64,000 bases of DNA, from the NCBI RefSeq assembly GCF_003049705.1, contig NZ_PIRF01000003.1, forward strand, positions 1-64,000, read 5' to 3'. Below are positions 49,954 to 60,906 of this stretch, one piece after another; the first letter of the stretch is position 1, and every line of letters begins with the position of its first letter. Made by a program: the position numbers and the translations under genes. Below the pieces are notes generated by a model that saw only the letters and a list, made by a program, of their open reading frames with translations, did not search any database and had not been told where the DNA came from. This stretch comes from Campylobacter concisus. Its GTDB lineage: Bacteria > Campylobacterota > Campylobacteria > Campylobacterales > Campylobacteraceae.

Positions 49954-50970
49954 TTATTCTTTTACACTCATTTGTGCTTTAAGCTCGGTTATTTTCTTTC
50001 TTAGTTGCTCTTTGCCATCTTTTAACACATCGGCACCAACTGGATAGCCTATCTCTTCCATAACCGCTTTAATCTCTTCAAGAGATTTTTTACCTAAATT
50101 TTTAAGCTCTTTAAGCTCATTTTCGTCCATTAATGCAAGCTCGCCAATAAATCTAATATCAGCTTTGTCAAGGCAGTTGAAACTTCTAGCGCTTAAATTT
50201 AGATCTTCTACGCTAGAAAGTAACTTTGAAAACTCACCGCCTGCACTTGAGCTAGTAACTGGAGTACTAACATCAATATCTAAAATTCCTTTAAATACTG
50301 ACATTTGTTGATACATGGCTTCTAAACAATTTTTAAAAGCCTCTATCGGACTAACTTGACCATCAGTTGTTATAGTAAATACAATCTTTTCATAGTCTGG
50401 ATCATCCTCAACCAAGACATTTTGTATATCGTAAACTGCCTTTTTAACAGGTGTAAAAAAAGCATCAAGTGCGATATAGTCGTCTTCGATCTCTTCTCTA
50501 ATCTCTTCACTAGGAACATATCCGATACCTTTTTGAATGATAACTGAAAAATTTAACTCAGCATCTTCATTTATTGTAGCAAGGTATGCGTCTGGGTTAA
50601 CGATCTCAACTAGATCATTATTTAGATCAGCCCCAGTTATCTCTTTTGGTCCTTTAAAGCTATACTCTATAACTTCGCGCTCGCTAATGCTTTTTAATTT
50701 GAATCTGATTTTTTTCAAATTTATAATAAAAAAAGCTACGTCTTCTAGCATACCACGCATACTGTCAAATTCGTGGCTAACGCCTTTTATCTTTACACCA
50801 ATAGGAGCAAAACCTACTGTACTTGTGTAAAGAAGACGACGCAATGGGTGAGCCAAAGTAACAGCATAACCAGCCTCAAAAGGATATGCTGTAATGTTAG
50901 CAACATTTTCACTAACACTTTTAACTTCAATTTCAGTTGGCATATAAGCTGATGTAGTAATCTTTCTCAT
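49954..50970 (-). CDS. rpoA: RNA polymerase alpha subunit
   Basis: 338 residues. The N-terminal dimerisation domain (about 1-235) holds [23 protein letters not shown], the start of RNA polymerase assembly. The C-terminal domain (about 255-320) has [22 protein letters not shown] and [16 protein letters not shown], which contact UP elements and activators. Placed between rpsD and rplQ in the standard alpha operon order. Confidence 0.98.
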   Translation of the reverse strand: MRKITTSAYMPTEIEVKSVSENVANITAYPFEAGYAVTLAHPLRRLLYTSTVGFAPIGVKIKGVSHEFDSMRGMLEDVAFFIINLKKIRFKLKSISEREVIEYSFKGPKEITGADLNNDLVEIVNPDAYLATINEDAELNFSVIIQKGIGYVPSEEIREEIEDDYIALDAFFTPVKKAVYDIQNVLVEDDPDYEKIVFTITTDGQVSPIEAFKNCLEAMYQQMSVFKGILDIDVSTPVTSSSAGGEFSKLLSSVEDLNLSARSFNCLDKADIRFIGELALMDENELKELKNLGKKSLEEIKAVMEEIGYPVGADVLKDGKEQLRKKITELKAQMSVKE

Positions 50971-50984
50971 CTTTATACCCTCTA

Positions 50985-51611
50985 TTATTTTGAATAAAGC
51001 TCTACTATAAATCTTTCCTCAACAGGAATGATAACCTCTTCTCTTTCTGGATTTCTAGTGAAAATTCCAAATTTTTTCTCTTTTTCAACATCTACCCAAG
51101 CAACAATACCGGTTTGTGCTGTAAGATCTATTGCGCGAACAATTTGTGGATTGTTCTTAGATTTTTCAACAATCTCTACTTTTGCACCTGGCTCAACTCT
51201 GTAAGATGGTATATCTACTCTTTTGCCATTTACTAAAATATGTCCATGAGTTACTAGCTGGCGAGCAAAACGACGAGTTGTTGCAAAGCCCATTCTGTAA
51301 ACAACATTATCTAGTCTTTGCTCTAGTAGTTGAACCAAAAGAGCACCAGTGTTGCCCTCACGACGTGCTGCTTCTTGAAATAATCTTCTAAATTGTTTCT
51401 CTGAAACACCGTACATAAATTTAGCTTTTTGCTTCTCGCGAAGTTGTAAGCCATATTCGCTTATTTTTGATCTTCTTTGTCCATGTTGTCCTGGTGCATA
51501 AGGTCTTTTTTCAAAAGCACTTTTACCAGCAAGTCTTCTTTCGCCTTTTAACGCAAGAGACACACCAAGACGTCTTTCTAATTTTTCAACAGGTCCTGTA
51601 TATCTAGCCAT
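50985..51611 (-). CDS. rpsD: Ribosomal protein S4
   Basis: 208 residues with the S4 RNA-binding domain [20 protein letters not shown] and [16 protein letters not shown] (about 95-130). The N-terminal zinc cysteines of some S4 proteins are absent, so this is the zinc-free form. It nucleates 30S assembly and in some bacteria represses its own operon. Confidence 0.98.
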   Translation of the reverse strand: MARYTGPVEKLERRLGVSLALKGERRLAGKSAFEKRPYAPGQHGQRRSKISEYGLQLREKQKAKFMYGVSEKQFRRLFQEAARREGNTGALLVQLLEQRLDNVVYRMGFATTRRFARQLVTHGHILVNGKRVDIPSYRVEPGAKVEIVEKSKNNPQIVRAIDLTAQTGIVAWVDVEKEKKFGIFTRNPEREEVIIPVEERFIVELYSK

Positions 51612-51636
51612 AATAATTTCTCCTATTTTTCTCTAA

Positions 51637-52029
51637 TTATACGCGGCGGCGTTTTGGCGGTCTACAACCATTGTGTGGTAAAGGTGTAATGTCTTTAAAG
51701 AAAGATACTTTAATTCCTTCAACAGTTCCTACACTTTTAACAGCCGTTTCACGTCCGCTACCTGGACCTTGAACCTTAATACCAACTTCTTTTATACCAT
51801 GCTCTTTTGCTTTATTTAGAGCATCTTCAACTGCCTGCTGAGCTGCATAAGGAGTTGATTTTTTACTACCTTTAAAGCCTAAGCCACCTGCACTACTCCA
51901 TGCAATAGCATTTCCCATTTCATCAGTTACAGTTACCATAGTGTTGTTAAATGTTGCACTGATATAAACGATACCTTTGGCTATGCTTTTTCTAACTACT
52001 TTTTTCTTAACAATTTTTCTTTTCGCCAT
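51637..52029 (-). CDS. rpsK: Ribosomal protein S11
   Basis: 130 residues with the basic start [15 protein letters not shown], core [26 protein letters not shown] and the universal tail [12 protein letters not shown]. It lines the mRNA exit platform of the small subunit. Confidence 0.98.
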   Translation of the reverse strand: MAKRKIVKKKVVRKSIAKGIVYISATFNNTMVTVTDEMGNAIAWSSAGGLGFKGSKKSTPYAAQQAVEDALNKAKEHGIKEVGIKVQGPGSGRETAVKSVGTVEGIKVSFFKDITPLPHNGCRPPKRRRV

Positions 52030-52051
52030 TTATTATCCTTTAACCCTTGCC

Positions 52052-52420
52052 TTACTTAGTAGCTGCACCGACAGTTTTACGTCTGCCTTTTCTGGTTCTA
52101 GCATTAGTTTTAGTCTTTTGACCACGAACAGGAAGACCCTTTCTATGGCGAAGACCTCTATAACTTCCAAGATCCATAAGAGCTTTGATATCCATAGCAA
52201 CTTGTTTTCTCAAGTCACCCTCAACGACGTGATGCTCTTGAATTTCTTTACGGATAGCTGCCGCTTCGTCTTCACTAAGCTCATAGACTCTCTTGTCATA
52301 AGAAATTCCAGCTGCGTCAAGAATTTGACGAGATTTGTAAAGACCTATACCATAGATATAAGTCAAACCATACTCTATTCTCTTTTTGTTTGGTAAATCT
52401 ACACCTGCAATACGTGCCAT
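52052..52420 (-). CDS. rpsM: Ribosomal protein S13
   Basis: 122 residues starting [14 protein letters not shown] and ending in the basic tRNA-contacting tail [18 protein letters not shown]. It forms head contacts with the P-site tRNA and L5. Only three bases separate it from rpmJ. Confidence 0.98.
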   Translation of the reverse strand: MARIAGVDLPNKKRIEYGLTYIYGIGLYKSRQILDAAGISYDKRVYELSEDEAAAIRKEIQEHHVVEGDLRKQVAMDIKALMDLGSYRGLRHRKGLPVRGQKTKTNARTRKGRRKTVGAATK

Positions 52421-52423
52421 GCC

Positions 52424-52537
52424 TTATCCTTGTCTTTGTTTATGTTTTGGATTTTCGCAGATAACACGAATTATGCCACTACGTTTGACAATTTTACATT
52501 TGTCACACATCTTCTTTACAGAAGGACGAACTTTCAT
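52424..52537 (-). CDS. rpmJ: Ribosomal protein L36
   Basis: A 37-residue protein starting [19 protein letters not shown], too short for routine gene lists. Its C-x2-C…C-x4-H zinc site (CDKC…CENPKH) marks the zinc-binding form. It lies just before rpsM, in the normal place between infA and rpsM. Confidence 0.95.
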   Translation of the reverse strand: MKVRPSVKKMCDKCKIVKRSGIIRVICENPKHKQRQG

Positions 52538-52582
52538 TTTAGTCTCCTAAAAATTTATTCCACTTTTTTAGGGGCTGCATCA

Positions 52583-52605
52583 GGTCTAAAGAAGAAATTT
52601 AGACC
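52583..52605. repeat. Hairpin between infA and rpmJ
   Basis: GGTCTAAA (52583-52590) pairs with TTTAGACC (52598-52605) around a seven-base loop, in a 189-base gap that otherwise holds no gene. It could be an attenuator or RNA-processing site in the ribosomal transcript. Confidence 0.5.
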
Positions 52606-52726
52606 AACTATTTTCAAAATAAGTGGGGAACTTTGAAAATAATTCTTCATACAGCTTTTCGCAAAGCTTGGATTTTATCCAAAACCAGCTTTAAATTTAC
52701 TTAGCATATTTGCCAAGAGGCTAAAT

Positions 52727-52945
52727 TTACTTATATCTATAAGTAATCCTGCCTTTATCTAGGCTATATGGCGTAAGTTCTACTTTTACGCGGTCGCCAG
52801 GCATTATCTTTATATAATGCATTCTCATTTTTCCGGCGATATGACATAAAATTATATGTTTGTTGTCAAGCTCAACTTTAAAAGTTGCATTTGGCAGTGC
52901 TTCAACAACATTTCCATCAATCTCAATGACATCGTCTTTTGCCAC
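52727..52945 (-). CDS. infA: Translation initiation factor IF-1
   Basis: A 72-residue OB-fold protein starting [20 protein letters not shown] and ending GRITYRYK, binding the ribosomal A site during initiation. It sits between map and rpmJ as in many bacteria. Confidence 0.97.
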
Positions 52946-52977
52946 AAACTCTCCTTTCTTTAAATTTGCTATAAATT

Positions 52978-53736
52978 TTATGCTTGGCTTAAAATTTCAG
53001 CTTTACCATTAACTATCGCCATGCAATGCTCATAATGGCTGGTTCTCAAACCATCTTTTGAGGTTACTTTCCAGTTATCACTTCCTAAAACTGGCGTACC
53101 ATCTTTTTGGCAGATCATCGGCTCTATACAAAAAACCATTCCATCTTTTATCTTTGGTCCGGCTTTTAGATTATGCCCCTCAAGATAGTTTGGAATTTCT
53201 GGCTCTTCGTGTGGCCTTTTACCTATGCCGTGACCACAATATCCACGTAAAGGTACATAGCCTCTACCTAGTATAAATTTCTCAAGCTCGTAGCAAATTT
53301 CTTTAAAATGCATACCAGCTCTTATGATATCAATCGCAAAATATAGCGCATCTTTTGAGCAAGCAATCAAAGCCTCATCTTCTTTTGAAATTTTACCAAC
53401 TCCAAAAGTCCTAGCTGAATCACCAAAATAACCATCTAAATTTGAGCCAATATCAACACTAACGATATCGCCCTCTTTTAGCTTGTACTCATTTGGGATT
53501 CCGTGGATCACCACTTCATTGACACTTATGCAAGCTGCATTTGGAAAGCCATAGAGCCCTTTAAAAGCCGGTTTTGCTCCAGCAGCCCTTATCATATCTT
53601 CACAAATTTTATCTATCTCAAGAAGTGAAATTCCAGGTTTTATGATCGTAGAAACGTGATCAAGAGTTCGAGCGACGATCTTGTTCGCCGCTCTCATTTT
53701 CTCTATCTCAGCTGGTCTTTTTAGCGTGATAGCCAT
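52978..53736 (-). CDS. map: Methionine aminopeptidase
   Basis: A 252-residue type I enzyme removing N-terminal methionine from new proteins. Metal ligands are visible: two aspartates in [18 protein letters not shown] (about 95-112), H of CGHGIG (about 170), E of FCIEPMI (about 203) and E of HYEHCMAI (about 234). It follows secY by one base, coupling export and maturation genes. Confidence 0.96.
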   Translation of the reverse strand: MAITLKRPAEIEKMRAANKIVARTLDHVSTIIKPGISLLEIDKICEDMIRAAGAKPAFKGLYGFPNAACISVNEVVIHGIPNEYKLKEGDIVSVDIGSNLDGYFGDSARTFGVGKISKEDEALIACSKDALYFAIDIIRAGMHFKEICYELEKFILGRGYVPLRGYCGHGIGKRPHEEPEIPNYLEGHNLKAGPKIKDGMVFCIEPMICQKDGTPVLGSDNWKVTSKDGLRTSHYEHCMAIVNGKAEILSQA

Positions 53737-53737
53737 T

Positions 53738-55000
53738 TTATAGACCTACTGCACTTAGAGTTTGGTATTTATTTGTATAAGACTGAGCTTCTATACGTCT
53801 CATAGTATCAAGTGCTACTGAAACAACTATAAGTACTGACGTGCCACCAAAATAAAATGGAACACCCATAGTCTTTACAAGTACCCAAGGCAGCGTTGAA
53901 ATGATACCCAAGTATAAAGCACCACCTAAAGTTAGCCTACCAGCTACTTCATTTAGATAGCTAGCTGTACTCTCGCCTGGTCTAACACCTGGGATAAATC
54001 CGCCTTGTTTCTTTAAATTTTCACTTATATCTTTTGTGTTAAATACGATCGATGCATAGAAAAACGCAAAGAAGATAATAAATAAAAATGTTAAAACGTT
54101 AAACATATAGCCATTTGGACTTAAAAAGTCATTGATAGCTTGAATGATTGGATTTGTGCTAGCTTGCAAGATCGTACTTGGAAACATCAAAATCGCACTA
54201 GCAAATATCGGTGGAATAACACCGCTTAAATTTACTTTGATCGGTATATAGTTCATTATACGTTTGTTTTGATTTTCCATTATCACTTTTCTTGAGTAAG
54301 AAATAGGGATACGCCTTTCACCCATCTCAACAAATATAATAGCACCAATGGTAGCTAAAATAATCGCTAAAATAGCGATGACTGTTAAGAAATTCATCTC
54401 AGAGGTGTTTACTAAATTTATAGTCCCACCGATCGCACTAGGTATGCCAGAGACGATGCCTGCAAAGATGATAAGACTTATACCATTACCTATACCACGT
54501 TGTGTGATCTGCTCACCTATCCACATAAGTAGCATAGTTCCAGTTAGCATAGATACAGCAGAGATCGCGATAAATAAATTTATATCTATCATGATAGCTT
54601 GTTCGCCACCGCGTCCGCTTAAGCTTTGAAGTCCGATAGAAACACCGATTGATTGTACAAGAGTGATAACGATGGTTGCATAACGTATGATTTGCATATA
54701 CTTTTGCATACCGTCACGCTCTTTTTTCATCTGACCTAATTTTGGAAATGTTGCTGCTAAAAGCTCCATAATGATCGAAGCTGTAATATAAGGCATGATA
54801 CCTAAAGAGATAATACTTAAACGCTCAGCAGCTTTACCACTAAACATATTAAATAAGCCCAAGGCATTGCTATTGTTTGAATTGAAGAATTCTTTAATTA
54901 CGTCGACATTAACACCAGGAACTGGCACATAAGCCAGTATCCTGTATGCGAACAAAAATGCCAACGTGATTAAAATCTTGTTGGTCAGTGTTTTATCCAT
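53738..55000 (-). CDS. secY: SecY, preprotein translocase channel
   Basis: A 420-residue protein with ten membrane helices forming the Sec channel. [30 protein letters not shown] and IMPYITASIIMELL-type segments, GIGNGISLIIFAGI and the cytosolic loop FVEMGERRIPISYSRK are diagnostic. Its start overlaps the rplO stop by one base. Confidence 0.97.
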   Translation of the reverse strand: MDKTLTNKILITLAFLFAYRILAYVPVPGVNVDVIKEFFNSNNSNALGLFNMFSGKAAERLSIISLGIMPYITASIIMELLAATFPKLGQMKKERDGMQKYMQIIRYATIVITLVQSIGVSIGLQSLSGRGGEQAIMIDINLFIAISAVSMLTGTMLLMWIGEQITQRGIGNGISLIIFAGIVSGIPSAIGGTINLVNTSEMNFLTVIAILAIILATIGAIIFVEMGERRIPISYSRKVIMENQNKRIMNYIPIKVNLSGVIPPIFASAILMFPSTILQASTNPIIQAINDFLSPNGYMFNVLTFLFIIFFAFFYASIVFNTKDISENLKKQGGFIPGVRPGESTASYLNEVAGRLTLGGALYLGIISTLPWVLVKTMGVPFYFGGTSVLIVVSVALDTMRRIEAQSYTNKYQTLSAVGL

Positions 55001-55401
55001 TATTTTGTTCCGCTAACGCTAACGTTCTCGTCTTTGATCTTAGAAGCAAGAGCTTTTGCACTTGCACCGATTAGTTTTATCTTAGTAACGCTCTTTGAAA
55101 TTTTATGAACGCTAGCTATTGTTGCTATTGAAATTTCAGTAAGCTCTTTTATAGCTGCAATTTTCTCGACATTAATAACATAAGGTTTTTCAAATTTAGA
55201 AGTAAAACCTACTTTTGGAAGGCGTCTTTGAAGTGGTTGCTGTCCGCCCTCAAAACCTCTTTTCTCATTGTAGCCTTTTCTTGCTCTTTGACCTTTGTTA
55301 CCTTTGCCAGCAGTTTTGCCATTGCCGCTACCTTGACCACGACCTATTCTTTTGGTTGCATGAGTTGAACCTGCAGCAGGTGTTAATTTTTCTAATGCCA
55401 T
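55000..55401 (-). CDS. rplO: Ribosomal protein L15
   Basis: 133 residues, starting [26 protein letters not shown] and carrying the glycine- and lysine-rich [16 protein letters not shown] stretch typical of L15. It comes directly after rpsE: no rpmD (L30) lies between, as in other epsilonproteobacteria. Confidence 0.97.
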   Translation of the reverse strand: MALEKLTPAAGSTHATKRIGRGQGSGNGKTAGKGNKGQRARKGYNEKRGFEGGQQPLQRRLPKVGFTSKFEKPYVINVEKIAAIKELTEISIATIASVHKISKSVTKIKLIGASAKALASKIKDENVSVSGTK

Positions 55402-55416
55402 CTTAACTCCTTTCTC

Positions 55417-55860
55417 TTAGCTTTTTAGCAAACTAAGTGCTTTTATAGTAGCACGAACGACGTTTGCTGAGTTGTTTGAGCCAAGTGATTTAGTAAGGAT
55501 ATCCTTAATACCTGCAAGCTCGATGATAGGACGTGCACTACCACCAGCAATAACACCGGTACCCTCGCTAGCTGGGCGAAGTAGCATTCTACTTGCGTTG
55601 TATTTTACCTCTACGTCGTGAGGGATAGTTGTGCCTTTGATCTTAACGTGGATAATATTTTTAAATGCGTCGTCAATTGCTTTTCTCATCGCATCTGGTA
55701 CCTCTTTAGCTTTGCCATAACCAAAGCCAACTAGACCATTTCTATTACCAACAACAACTAAAGCTGTAAATCTAAATCTACGACCACCTTTAACAACCTT
55801 TGTAACCCGACCGATATCGACGATTACTTCTTCAAATTCTTCTCTATTATATTTTTCCAT
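55417..55860 (-). CDS. rpsE: Ribosomal protein S5
   Basis: 147 residues with the S5 motif [19 protein letters not shown] and [17 protein letters not shown], needed for decoding fidelity. Length is slightly less than in E. coli owing to a short C-terminus. Confidence 0.97.
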   Translation of the reverse strand: MEKYNREEFEEVIVDIGRVTKVVKGGRRFRFTALVVVGNRNGLVGFGYGKAKEVPDAMRKAIDDAFKNIIHVKIKGTTIPHDVEVKYNASRMLLRPASEGTGVIAGGSARPIIELAGIKDILTKSLGSNNSANVVRATIKALSLLKS

Positions 55861-55875
55861 CGATTTTCCTTTGGG

Positions 55876-56232
55876 TTATAGCTTGATGCCATTTTCTCTT
55901 AAAGCTTCAGCAAATGCTGCGATAACGCCATGGTACAAATAACCATTTCTATCAAAAACTGCAACATCTATCTTCTTAGCTTTTAAAGCCTTAGCAAATT
56001 CTTTAGCTAAAGTGACCGCACCTTCTTTATTTGCTTTTATACCTATCTTTCTACCATCTACTGCAGCTAGTGTAGTAGCTGTAACGTCATCAATTGCTTG
56101 AACATAAAGAGTTCTGTTTGATTTGAAAATAGAAACTCTTGGGCAAGATGCAACACCAGAAATTTTACCTCTGATTCTTCTTTTTCTCTTAATTCTAAGA
56201 GCGATTTTTCTTTTTAGTACTTTTGCTGTCAT
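55876..56232 (-). CDS. rplR: Ribosomal protein L18
   Basis: 118 residues, basic N-terminus ([19 protein letters not shown]), [18 protein letters not shown] and the end [13 protein letters not shown]. It binds 5S rRNA with L5. Confidence 0.97.
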   Translation of the reverse strand: MTAKVLKRKIALRIKRKRRIRGKISGVASCPRVSIFKSNRTLYVQAIDDVTATTLAAVDGRKIGIKANKEGAVTLAKEFAKALKAKKIDVAVFDRNGYLYHGVIAAFAEALRENGIKL

Positions 56233-56242
56233 TTACCGCTCC

Positions 56243-56779
56243 TTACTTCTTAGATGTCTTGCCCGCTTTGCGGATGATGCGTTCTTCTAGATATTTAACG
56301 CCCTTACCTTTATATGGCTCAGGTGGTCTAAATCCTCTAACTTGAGCAGCCACTTGACCTACTACTTGTTTGTCATCACCTTTGATAGTAATAACGTTTT
56401 TCTCAACACTAGCTTCAACGCCTGCTGGTAGCTCATAGTTGATAAGGTGTGAAAAACCAAGAGAAAGCTCTAAAATTTTACCTTTTGCAGCTGCTTTGTA
56501 ACCAACGCCGTTGATCTCAAGCTGGCGAGTAAATCCCGCAGTGATACCAGTTACGATATTATTAGCAAGTGCTCTATATGTTCCCCAGTAAGCTCTACTT
56601 TGGCGATCTTCGCCCTTTGGAGCAAAAACTATATGACCATTTTCTACCTTGACATCAACATGACCTTTTGTGTCAAGCTCTTTTATATGATTGCCCTTTT
56701 TAAATTTTAGGACATTATTTTCAACGCTAACGTCTACACCACTTGGGATAGCGATAGGCTGTTTTCCAATACGTGACAT
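56243..56779 (-). CDS. rplF: Ribosomal protein L6
   Basis: 178 residues, [17 protein letters not shown] start and the L6 signature [14 protein letters not shown] near the C-terminus. Between it and rpsH is an unusual 190-base spacer. Confidence 0.97.
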   Translation of the reverse strand: MSRIGKQPIAIPSGVDVSVENNVLKFKKGNHIKELDTKGHVDVKVENGHIVFAPKGEDRQSRAYWGTYRALANNIVTGITAGFTRQLEINGVGYKAAAKGKILELSLGFSHLINYELPAGVEASVEKNVITIKGDDKQVVGQVAAQVRGFRPPEPYKGKGVKYLEERIIRKAGKTSKK

Positions 56780-56969
56780 TTTTTTCCTTTACTTGTCTAG
56801 GGTGTTCCTACATTTACGAATAAACACCACAATGCCGTAAATTTTATCGTCAAATTTGACGAAACCTTCATTTGAATTTCTAAATTTAGCTTTGGCAAAA
56901 TCTAAAATTTTACCAAGCTAAAAATTTAACCTTAAAATCATAAGGTTAAATAGCGTTTAATGCAGTTTA
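56780..56969. other. Hairpin-rich spacer between rplF and rpsH
   Basis: A 190-base gap inside the ribosomal cluster carries four inverted repeats: GGTGTT/AACACC (56801-56828), the perfect palindrome TCGTCAAATTTGACGA (56847-56862), TAGCTTTGG/CCAAGCTA (56887-56920) and ATTTAACCTT/AAGGTTAAAT (56924-56951). No reading frame of note is present. A regulatory or processing element is likely; an inserted repeat is possible. Confidence 0.6.
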
Positions 56970-57365
56970 TTACCAAACTGTACAAAGAACTTCGCCGCCA
57001 ACGCCAGCTTTACTTGCTTCAATACCGCTCATAACGCCTTTGCTTGTGCTAACGATAACTGTTCCGTAACCATTTTTAAAACGCTTAATGTCGTCTTTGC
57101 CTTGATAAACACGACGACCAGGTTTTGAAACCCTTTTAAGCTCATTTATAACGCTTCTGCCGTACTCATCATACTTTAAAACTACATTTATAAATTTCTT
57201 GTTACCTTCTTCGATAACGTTGTAGCTCTCTACATAGCCTTTTGCTGCAAGGATAGAAAGAGTAGCCTCAACAACCTTAGAATGAAGCAATTTCGCAGTT
57301 TCAAGCTTTCTCATACTTGCATTTCTAATGCGTGTTAATCCATCTGATATTAAATCGTTTAACAT
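56970..57365 (-). CDS. rpsH: Ribosomal protein S8
   Basis: 131 residues with [18 protein letters not shown] and the S8 signature [20 protein letters not shown] near the end. In E. coli S8 represses the spc operon by binding its mRNA; the hairpin-rich spacer just downstream makes a local version of that control worth noting. Confidence 0.97.
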   Translation of the reverse strand: MLNDLISDGLTRIRNASMRKLETAKLLHSKVVEATLSILAAKGYVESYNVIEEGNKKFINVVLKYDEYGRSVINELKRVSKPGRRVYQGKDDIKRFKNGYGTVIVSTSKGVMSGIEASKAGVGGEVLCTVW

Positions 57366-57374
57366 TTCTCTTCC

Positions 57375-57560
57375 TTACCAACTTGCTTTTTTAAGACCAG
57401 GTATTAGGCCTTCGTTAGCCATTTTTCTTAGGCAAACACGGCAAATTCCAAAATCTTTATAAACAGAGTGCGGACGACCGCAAATTTGGCATCTAGTATA
57501 GCCGCGAACCGCAAATTTTGGCTTGCGTGCAGCTTTTGCTATCATTGATTTCTTTGCCAT
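57375..57560 (-). CDS. rpsN: Ribosomal protein S14, zinc type
   Basis: 61 residues starting [20 protein letters not shown]. The short form with two CxxC pairs (CQIC … CRVC) binds zinc. The start is at 57560, preceded by AAGGAAAG; a longer frame to 57590 lies inside the rplE end and is not used. Confidence 0.95.
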   Translation of the reverse strand: MAKKSMIAKAARKPKFAVRGYTRCQICGRPHSVYKDFGICRVCLRKMANEGLIPGLKKASW

Positions 57561-57561
57561 T

Positions 57562-58107
57562 TTACTTTCCTTTTGCAAACGGCACACCAAATAGCTCTAG
57601 CAATTTGAATGCCTCTTTATCATTTTTAGCCGTAGTAGCAATCGTAATATTCATACCATGAGTTCGTAAAATTTTATCATACTCAACCTCTGGAAACATT
57701 AGCTGCTCGCTAAGACCGAAGTTATAGTTTCCACGTCCATCAAAGCCATTTTTTGGAAGACCACGGAAATCTTTAACTCTTGGGAGAGCAACGCTGATTA
57801 GCTTATCTAAGAAAGCATACATTTGCTCTTTTCTCAAAGTTACTTTGATACCAACAGGGAAACCTTCGCGAACTTTAAAGCCAGCAACTGATTTTTTAGC
57901 ATCAGTGATAACTGCTTTTTGTCCAGCGATAAGTGAAATGGTATCAGCCATATTTTGAAGCACTTTCTGATCTTTAGCAGAGTCTCCAGCGCCTACACTG
58001 ATCACAATTTTCTCAAGTGCAGGGATAAGCATTGGATTTTTGATGTCAAATTCTTTTACGAGAGCTGGCTTGATAGTTTCGTTAAATTTATCTTTTAATC
58101 TACTCAT
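57562..58107 (-). CDS. rplE: Ribosomal protein L5
   Basis: 181 residues with the L5 motif [18 protein letters not shown] and [20 protein letters not shown]. It holds 5S rRNA and contacts S13 at the subunit bridge. Confidence 0.97.
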
Positions 58108-58112
58108 ATCTC

Positions 58113-58349
58113 TTATCCTTCAACTTTCGCGACATTTGATATGTCAATTGGCATCTCTTTATTTACGTGACCACCATTTGGAGTTTTTTCGCTTGGTTTG
58201 ATAGCTTTTTTAGCTATTTTGCATCCCTCAACTATAACCTGACCTTTTTTTGCAAGAACTGCTAAAATTTTACCAGTTTTGCCTTTATCGTCACCAGCGA
58301 TGATCTTAACAGTATCGCCTTTTTTGACTTTAAATTTTACATTAGCCAT
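58113..58349 (-). CDS. rplX: Ribosomal protein L24
   Basis: 78 residues with the KOW motif [20 protein letters not shown] at the start. Shorter than the E. coli form (about 104) but typical for the group. One-base overlap with the rplN stop. Confidence 0.96.
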
Positions 58350-58717
58350 TATAAAACCTCCGGAGCTAGCGAAACAATCTTCATAAAGTTAGCATATCTA
58401 ACTTCACGTCCAACTGGTCCAAAAATACGAGTGCCGACTGGCTCTTTTTTGCTATCAAGTATAACAGCTGCATTCTCGTCAAAGCGGATTAACGAACCAT
58501 TATCTCTTTGAACCTCTTTTTTAGTTCTTACGACAACAGCTTTTACAACCTGTCCTTTTTTGATCTTACCATTTGGAAGAGCTTTTTTAACAGAGCAAAC
58601 TATGATATCGCCAAGTGTAGCGTATCTTCTTTTGCTGCCGCCAAGAACTTTTATACACATTAACTCTTTTGCACCACTATTATCAGCAACTGCAAGTCTT
58701 GTAAAACTTTGAATCAT
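58349..58717 (-). CDS. rplN: Ribosomal protein L14
   Basis: 122 residues: [20 protein letters not shown] start and the signature [20 protein letters not shown]. It lies at the subunit interface. Confidence 0.98.
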   Translation of the reverse strand: MIQSFTRLAVADNSGAKELMCIKVLGGSKRRYATLGDIIVCSVKKALPNGKIKKGQVVKAVVVRTKKEVQRDNGSLIRFDENAAVILDSKKEPVGTRIFGPVGREVRYANFMKIVSLAPEVL

Positions 58718-58968
58718 TACTCAACTCCCTTTGCCAATACAGCTTTTAAGCGAAAATTCTTGCGAGCTGAAAGTGGCCTGCACTCGATCGCAACAACTGT
58801 ATCGCCTGCTCTTGTCTCATTTTTCTCATCGTGAACTAAATACTTTTTAAAGCGTTTTACAAATTTATGGTATCTTGGGTGCATAACGCGTCTTTCTACC
58901 AAAATAGTAGCTGTTTTATCTCCAGCTTTTTGTAAAACAACACCTTGAATTTCTCTTTTTAATGCCAT
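58717..58968 (-). CDS. rpsQ: Ribosomal protein S17
   Basis: 83 residues starting [19 protein letters not shown], with the S17 motif [18 protein letters not shown]. The start at 58968 is set by AAGGGG six bases before it; an earlier in-frame ATG lies in rpmC and lacks a ribosome site. Confidence 0.96.
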   Translation of the reverse strand: MALKREIQGVVLQKAGDKTATILVERRVMHPRYHKFVKRFKKYLVHDEKNETRAGDTVVAIECRPLSARKNFRLKAVLAKGVE

Positions 58969-58969
58969 T

Positions 58970-59164
58970 TTACGCCCCTTGTCTTGTTGCACTAATTGCA
59001 GTGTTGATCTGAGCTATCTCTTTGCGAACAGCACTAATCTCATTAGGGTTGCTTAACTGCATAGTTTTTAGCTTTTGTCTTAAAGTAAATAAAAGCACCT
59101 TTTTCTCTTTTAGCAACGCGTTTAATTCTGCAACGCTCTTATCTTTTAACTCAGTATATTTCAT
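58970..59164 (-). CDS. rpmC: Ribosomal protein L29
   Basis: 64 residues starting [20 protein letters not shown], two helices. A GTG six bases upstream could also start it; the ATG at 59164 gives the usual N-terminus. It overlaps the rplP end by 14 bases. Confidence 0.93.
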
Positions 59165-59576
59165 TTTCACTCTCTCGCGTTACAAATTTTGATTTGAAAG
59201 GAAGTTTGTGTAAAGCTAAAGTTAGAGCTTCACGAGCTAACTCTTCGCTAACACCAGCCATTTCAAATATTATACGACCAGGTTTGATATTCATAACCCA
59301 CTCTTCAACTCCAGCCTTACCTTTACCCATACGAGTTTGTAGAGGTTTTTTAGTAAGTGGCTTATCAGGGAAAACCCTAATCCAAATTTTAGCCTGTCTT
59401 TTTACGTGACGAGTTAGAGCTTGACGAGCAGCTTCTATTTGGCGAGAATTTATTCTACCAGCCTCAACAGCTTTAAGTGCAAATTCGCCAGTTGCTAAAG
59501 ATGCTCCACGAGTCGCATAACCACGGTTGCGACCTTTCATTTGCTTACGAAATTTCGTTCTTTTAGGCATCAACAT
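59151..59576 (-). CDS. rplP: Ribosomal protein L16
   Basis: 141 residues, [20 protein letters not shown] start and the conserved [20 protein letters not shown] loop contacting the A-site tRNA. The start at 59576 matches MLxPKRTK in other bacteria and has AGAGG nine bases before it. Confidence 0.97.
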
Positions 59577-59578
59577 AA

Positions 59579-60277
59579 TTATTTACCTCTTCTTGCTCTA
59601 CGTGTTTTCTTAGGTGCTTCTTCTTCGGTTTTCTCAGGTTGAACACCTTTTTGAAGAACCTCACCTTTAAAAATCCATACTTTAATACCTATGTTTCCAT
59701 AAGTCGTATGAGCCTCAGCTACACCGTAATCAATCTTTGCTCTAAGAGTATGAAGCGGAACGCGACCTTCTAGATACCACTCGGTTCTTGCCATCTCAGC
59801 GCCACCTAAACGACCAGCAACTGAAATTTTGATACCTTTAGCGCCTGATTTTTGAGCACCTTGGATAACTTTTTTCATAGCACGTCTAAATGCGACACGC
59901 TTTTCAAGTTGCATAGCTACGTTTTCAGCAGCAAGTTGAGCTGAAGCTTGAGCTTTTCTTTCTTCTTTGATATTTACATTTACTTCTTTGCCGATAAGTT
60001 TGCTAACTTCGTTCTTTAGGTTTTCAACATCTTGACCTTTTTTGCCGATGATGATACCAGGACGAGCTGCAACTACGGTTACACGAAGTTTTTTAGCCGT
60101 TCTTTCGATTAGAATTTGGCTGATTCCTGCATAGTAAAGTTTTTTCTTTAAAAATGCACGAATTTTGTAATCTTCACCGATATTTTCAGGAAGACTTTGT
60201 TTGGTTGGAAACCATCTAGATTCCCAGTTGCGGTTAATTCCTAGTCTAAGACCTATTGGATTTACTTTTTGTCCCAT
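59579..60277 (-). CDS. rpsC: Ribosomal protein S3
   Basis: 232 residues with [20 protein letters not shown] start, KH-domain motif [17 protein letters not shown] (about 65-82) and a Lys/Arg/Glu-rich tail ([15 protein letters not shown]). It forms the mRNA entry helicase site. Confidence 0.98.
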   Translation of the reverse strand: MGQKVNPIGLRLGINRNWESRWFPTKQSLPENIGEDYKIRAFLKKKLYYAGISQILIERTAKKLRVTVVAARPGIIIGKKGQDVENLKNEVSKLIGKEVNVNIKEERKAQASAQLAAENVAMQLEKRVAFRRAMKKVIQGAQKSGAKGIKISVAGRLGGAEMARTEWYLEGRVPLHTLRAKIDYGVAEAHTTYGNIGIKVWIFKGEVLQKGVQPEKTEEEAPKKTRRARRGK

Positions 60278-60278
60278 A

Positions 60279-60611
60279 TTATGCTTCCTTCTTTTCAGGT
60301 TTAGATACTTCTACCATTACATGAGAAGTAGGTTTGCGAATTTTGCTCGCTGTTCCTCTTGCTCTTGGTCTAAATCTCTTTAATACAGGACCAGCGTCAA
60401 CGCGGCAACTAGTTACTACAACCTCTTCTGGCTCAAATCCGCCATTTGCTACTGCTGAGCTAATAGCGTTTGCTATAAATTTAGCACCACGATTTGGCAT
60501 AAATTGCAAGCTTGCAAGTGCTAGCTCGGCATTCATGCCTTGAACTTCTCTTGCTATAAGTCTTGCTTTTGTAGGAGAAAGTCTTACGAATTTTATAATT
60601 GCTCTACTCAT
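60279..60611 (-). CDS. rplV: Ribosomal protein L22
   Basis: 110 residues. [17 protein letters not shown] start and the beta-hairpin [21 protein letters not shown] that reaches into the exit tunnel, where macrolide-resistance changes arise. No such change is recognised here. Confidence 0.97.
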   Translation of the reverse strand: MSRAIIKFVRLSPTKARLIAREVQGMNAELALASLQFMPNRGAKFIANAISSAVANGGFEPEEVVVTSCRVDAGPVLKRFRPRARGTASKIRKPTSHVMVEVSKPEKKEA

Positions 60612-60622
60612 ATCATCTCCCC

Positions 60623-60904
60623 TTACTTGCCGATTTTCTTTTGCACTGAGCCTTTGTGACCCTTAAATGTGCGTGTTGGAGCAAATTCGCCAAGTTTATA
60701 GCCTATATGATTTTCTGTAACATATACAGGAATAAAGCTCTTGCCATTATGAACGTTAAATGTTAGTCCAATCATTTCAGGTACAATCGTGCTACGTCTT
60801 GACCAAGTCTTGATTGGTTTGTTATCGTTTGCATTTTTTGCGGCAATAACTTTTTTCATTACATGATCATCTACGAAAGGACCTTTTTTGAGTGATCTTG
60901 CCAT
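60623..60904 (-). CDS. rpsS: Ribosomal protein S19
   Basis: 93 residues with [19 protein letters not shown] start and the signature [19 protein letters not shown] near the end. Binds the 30S head with S13. Confidence 0.98.
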   Translation of the reverse strand: MARSLKKGPFVDDHVMKKVIAAKNANDNKPIKTWSRRSTIVPEMIGLTFNVHNGKSFIPVYVTENHIGYKLGEFAPTRTFKGHKGSVQKKIGK

Positions 60905-60906
60905 CT

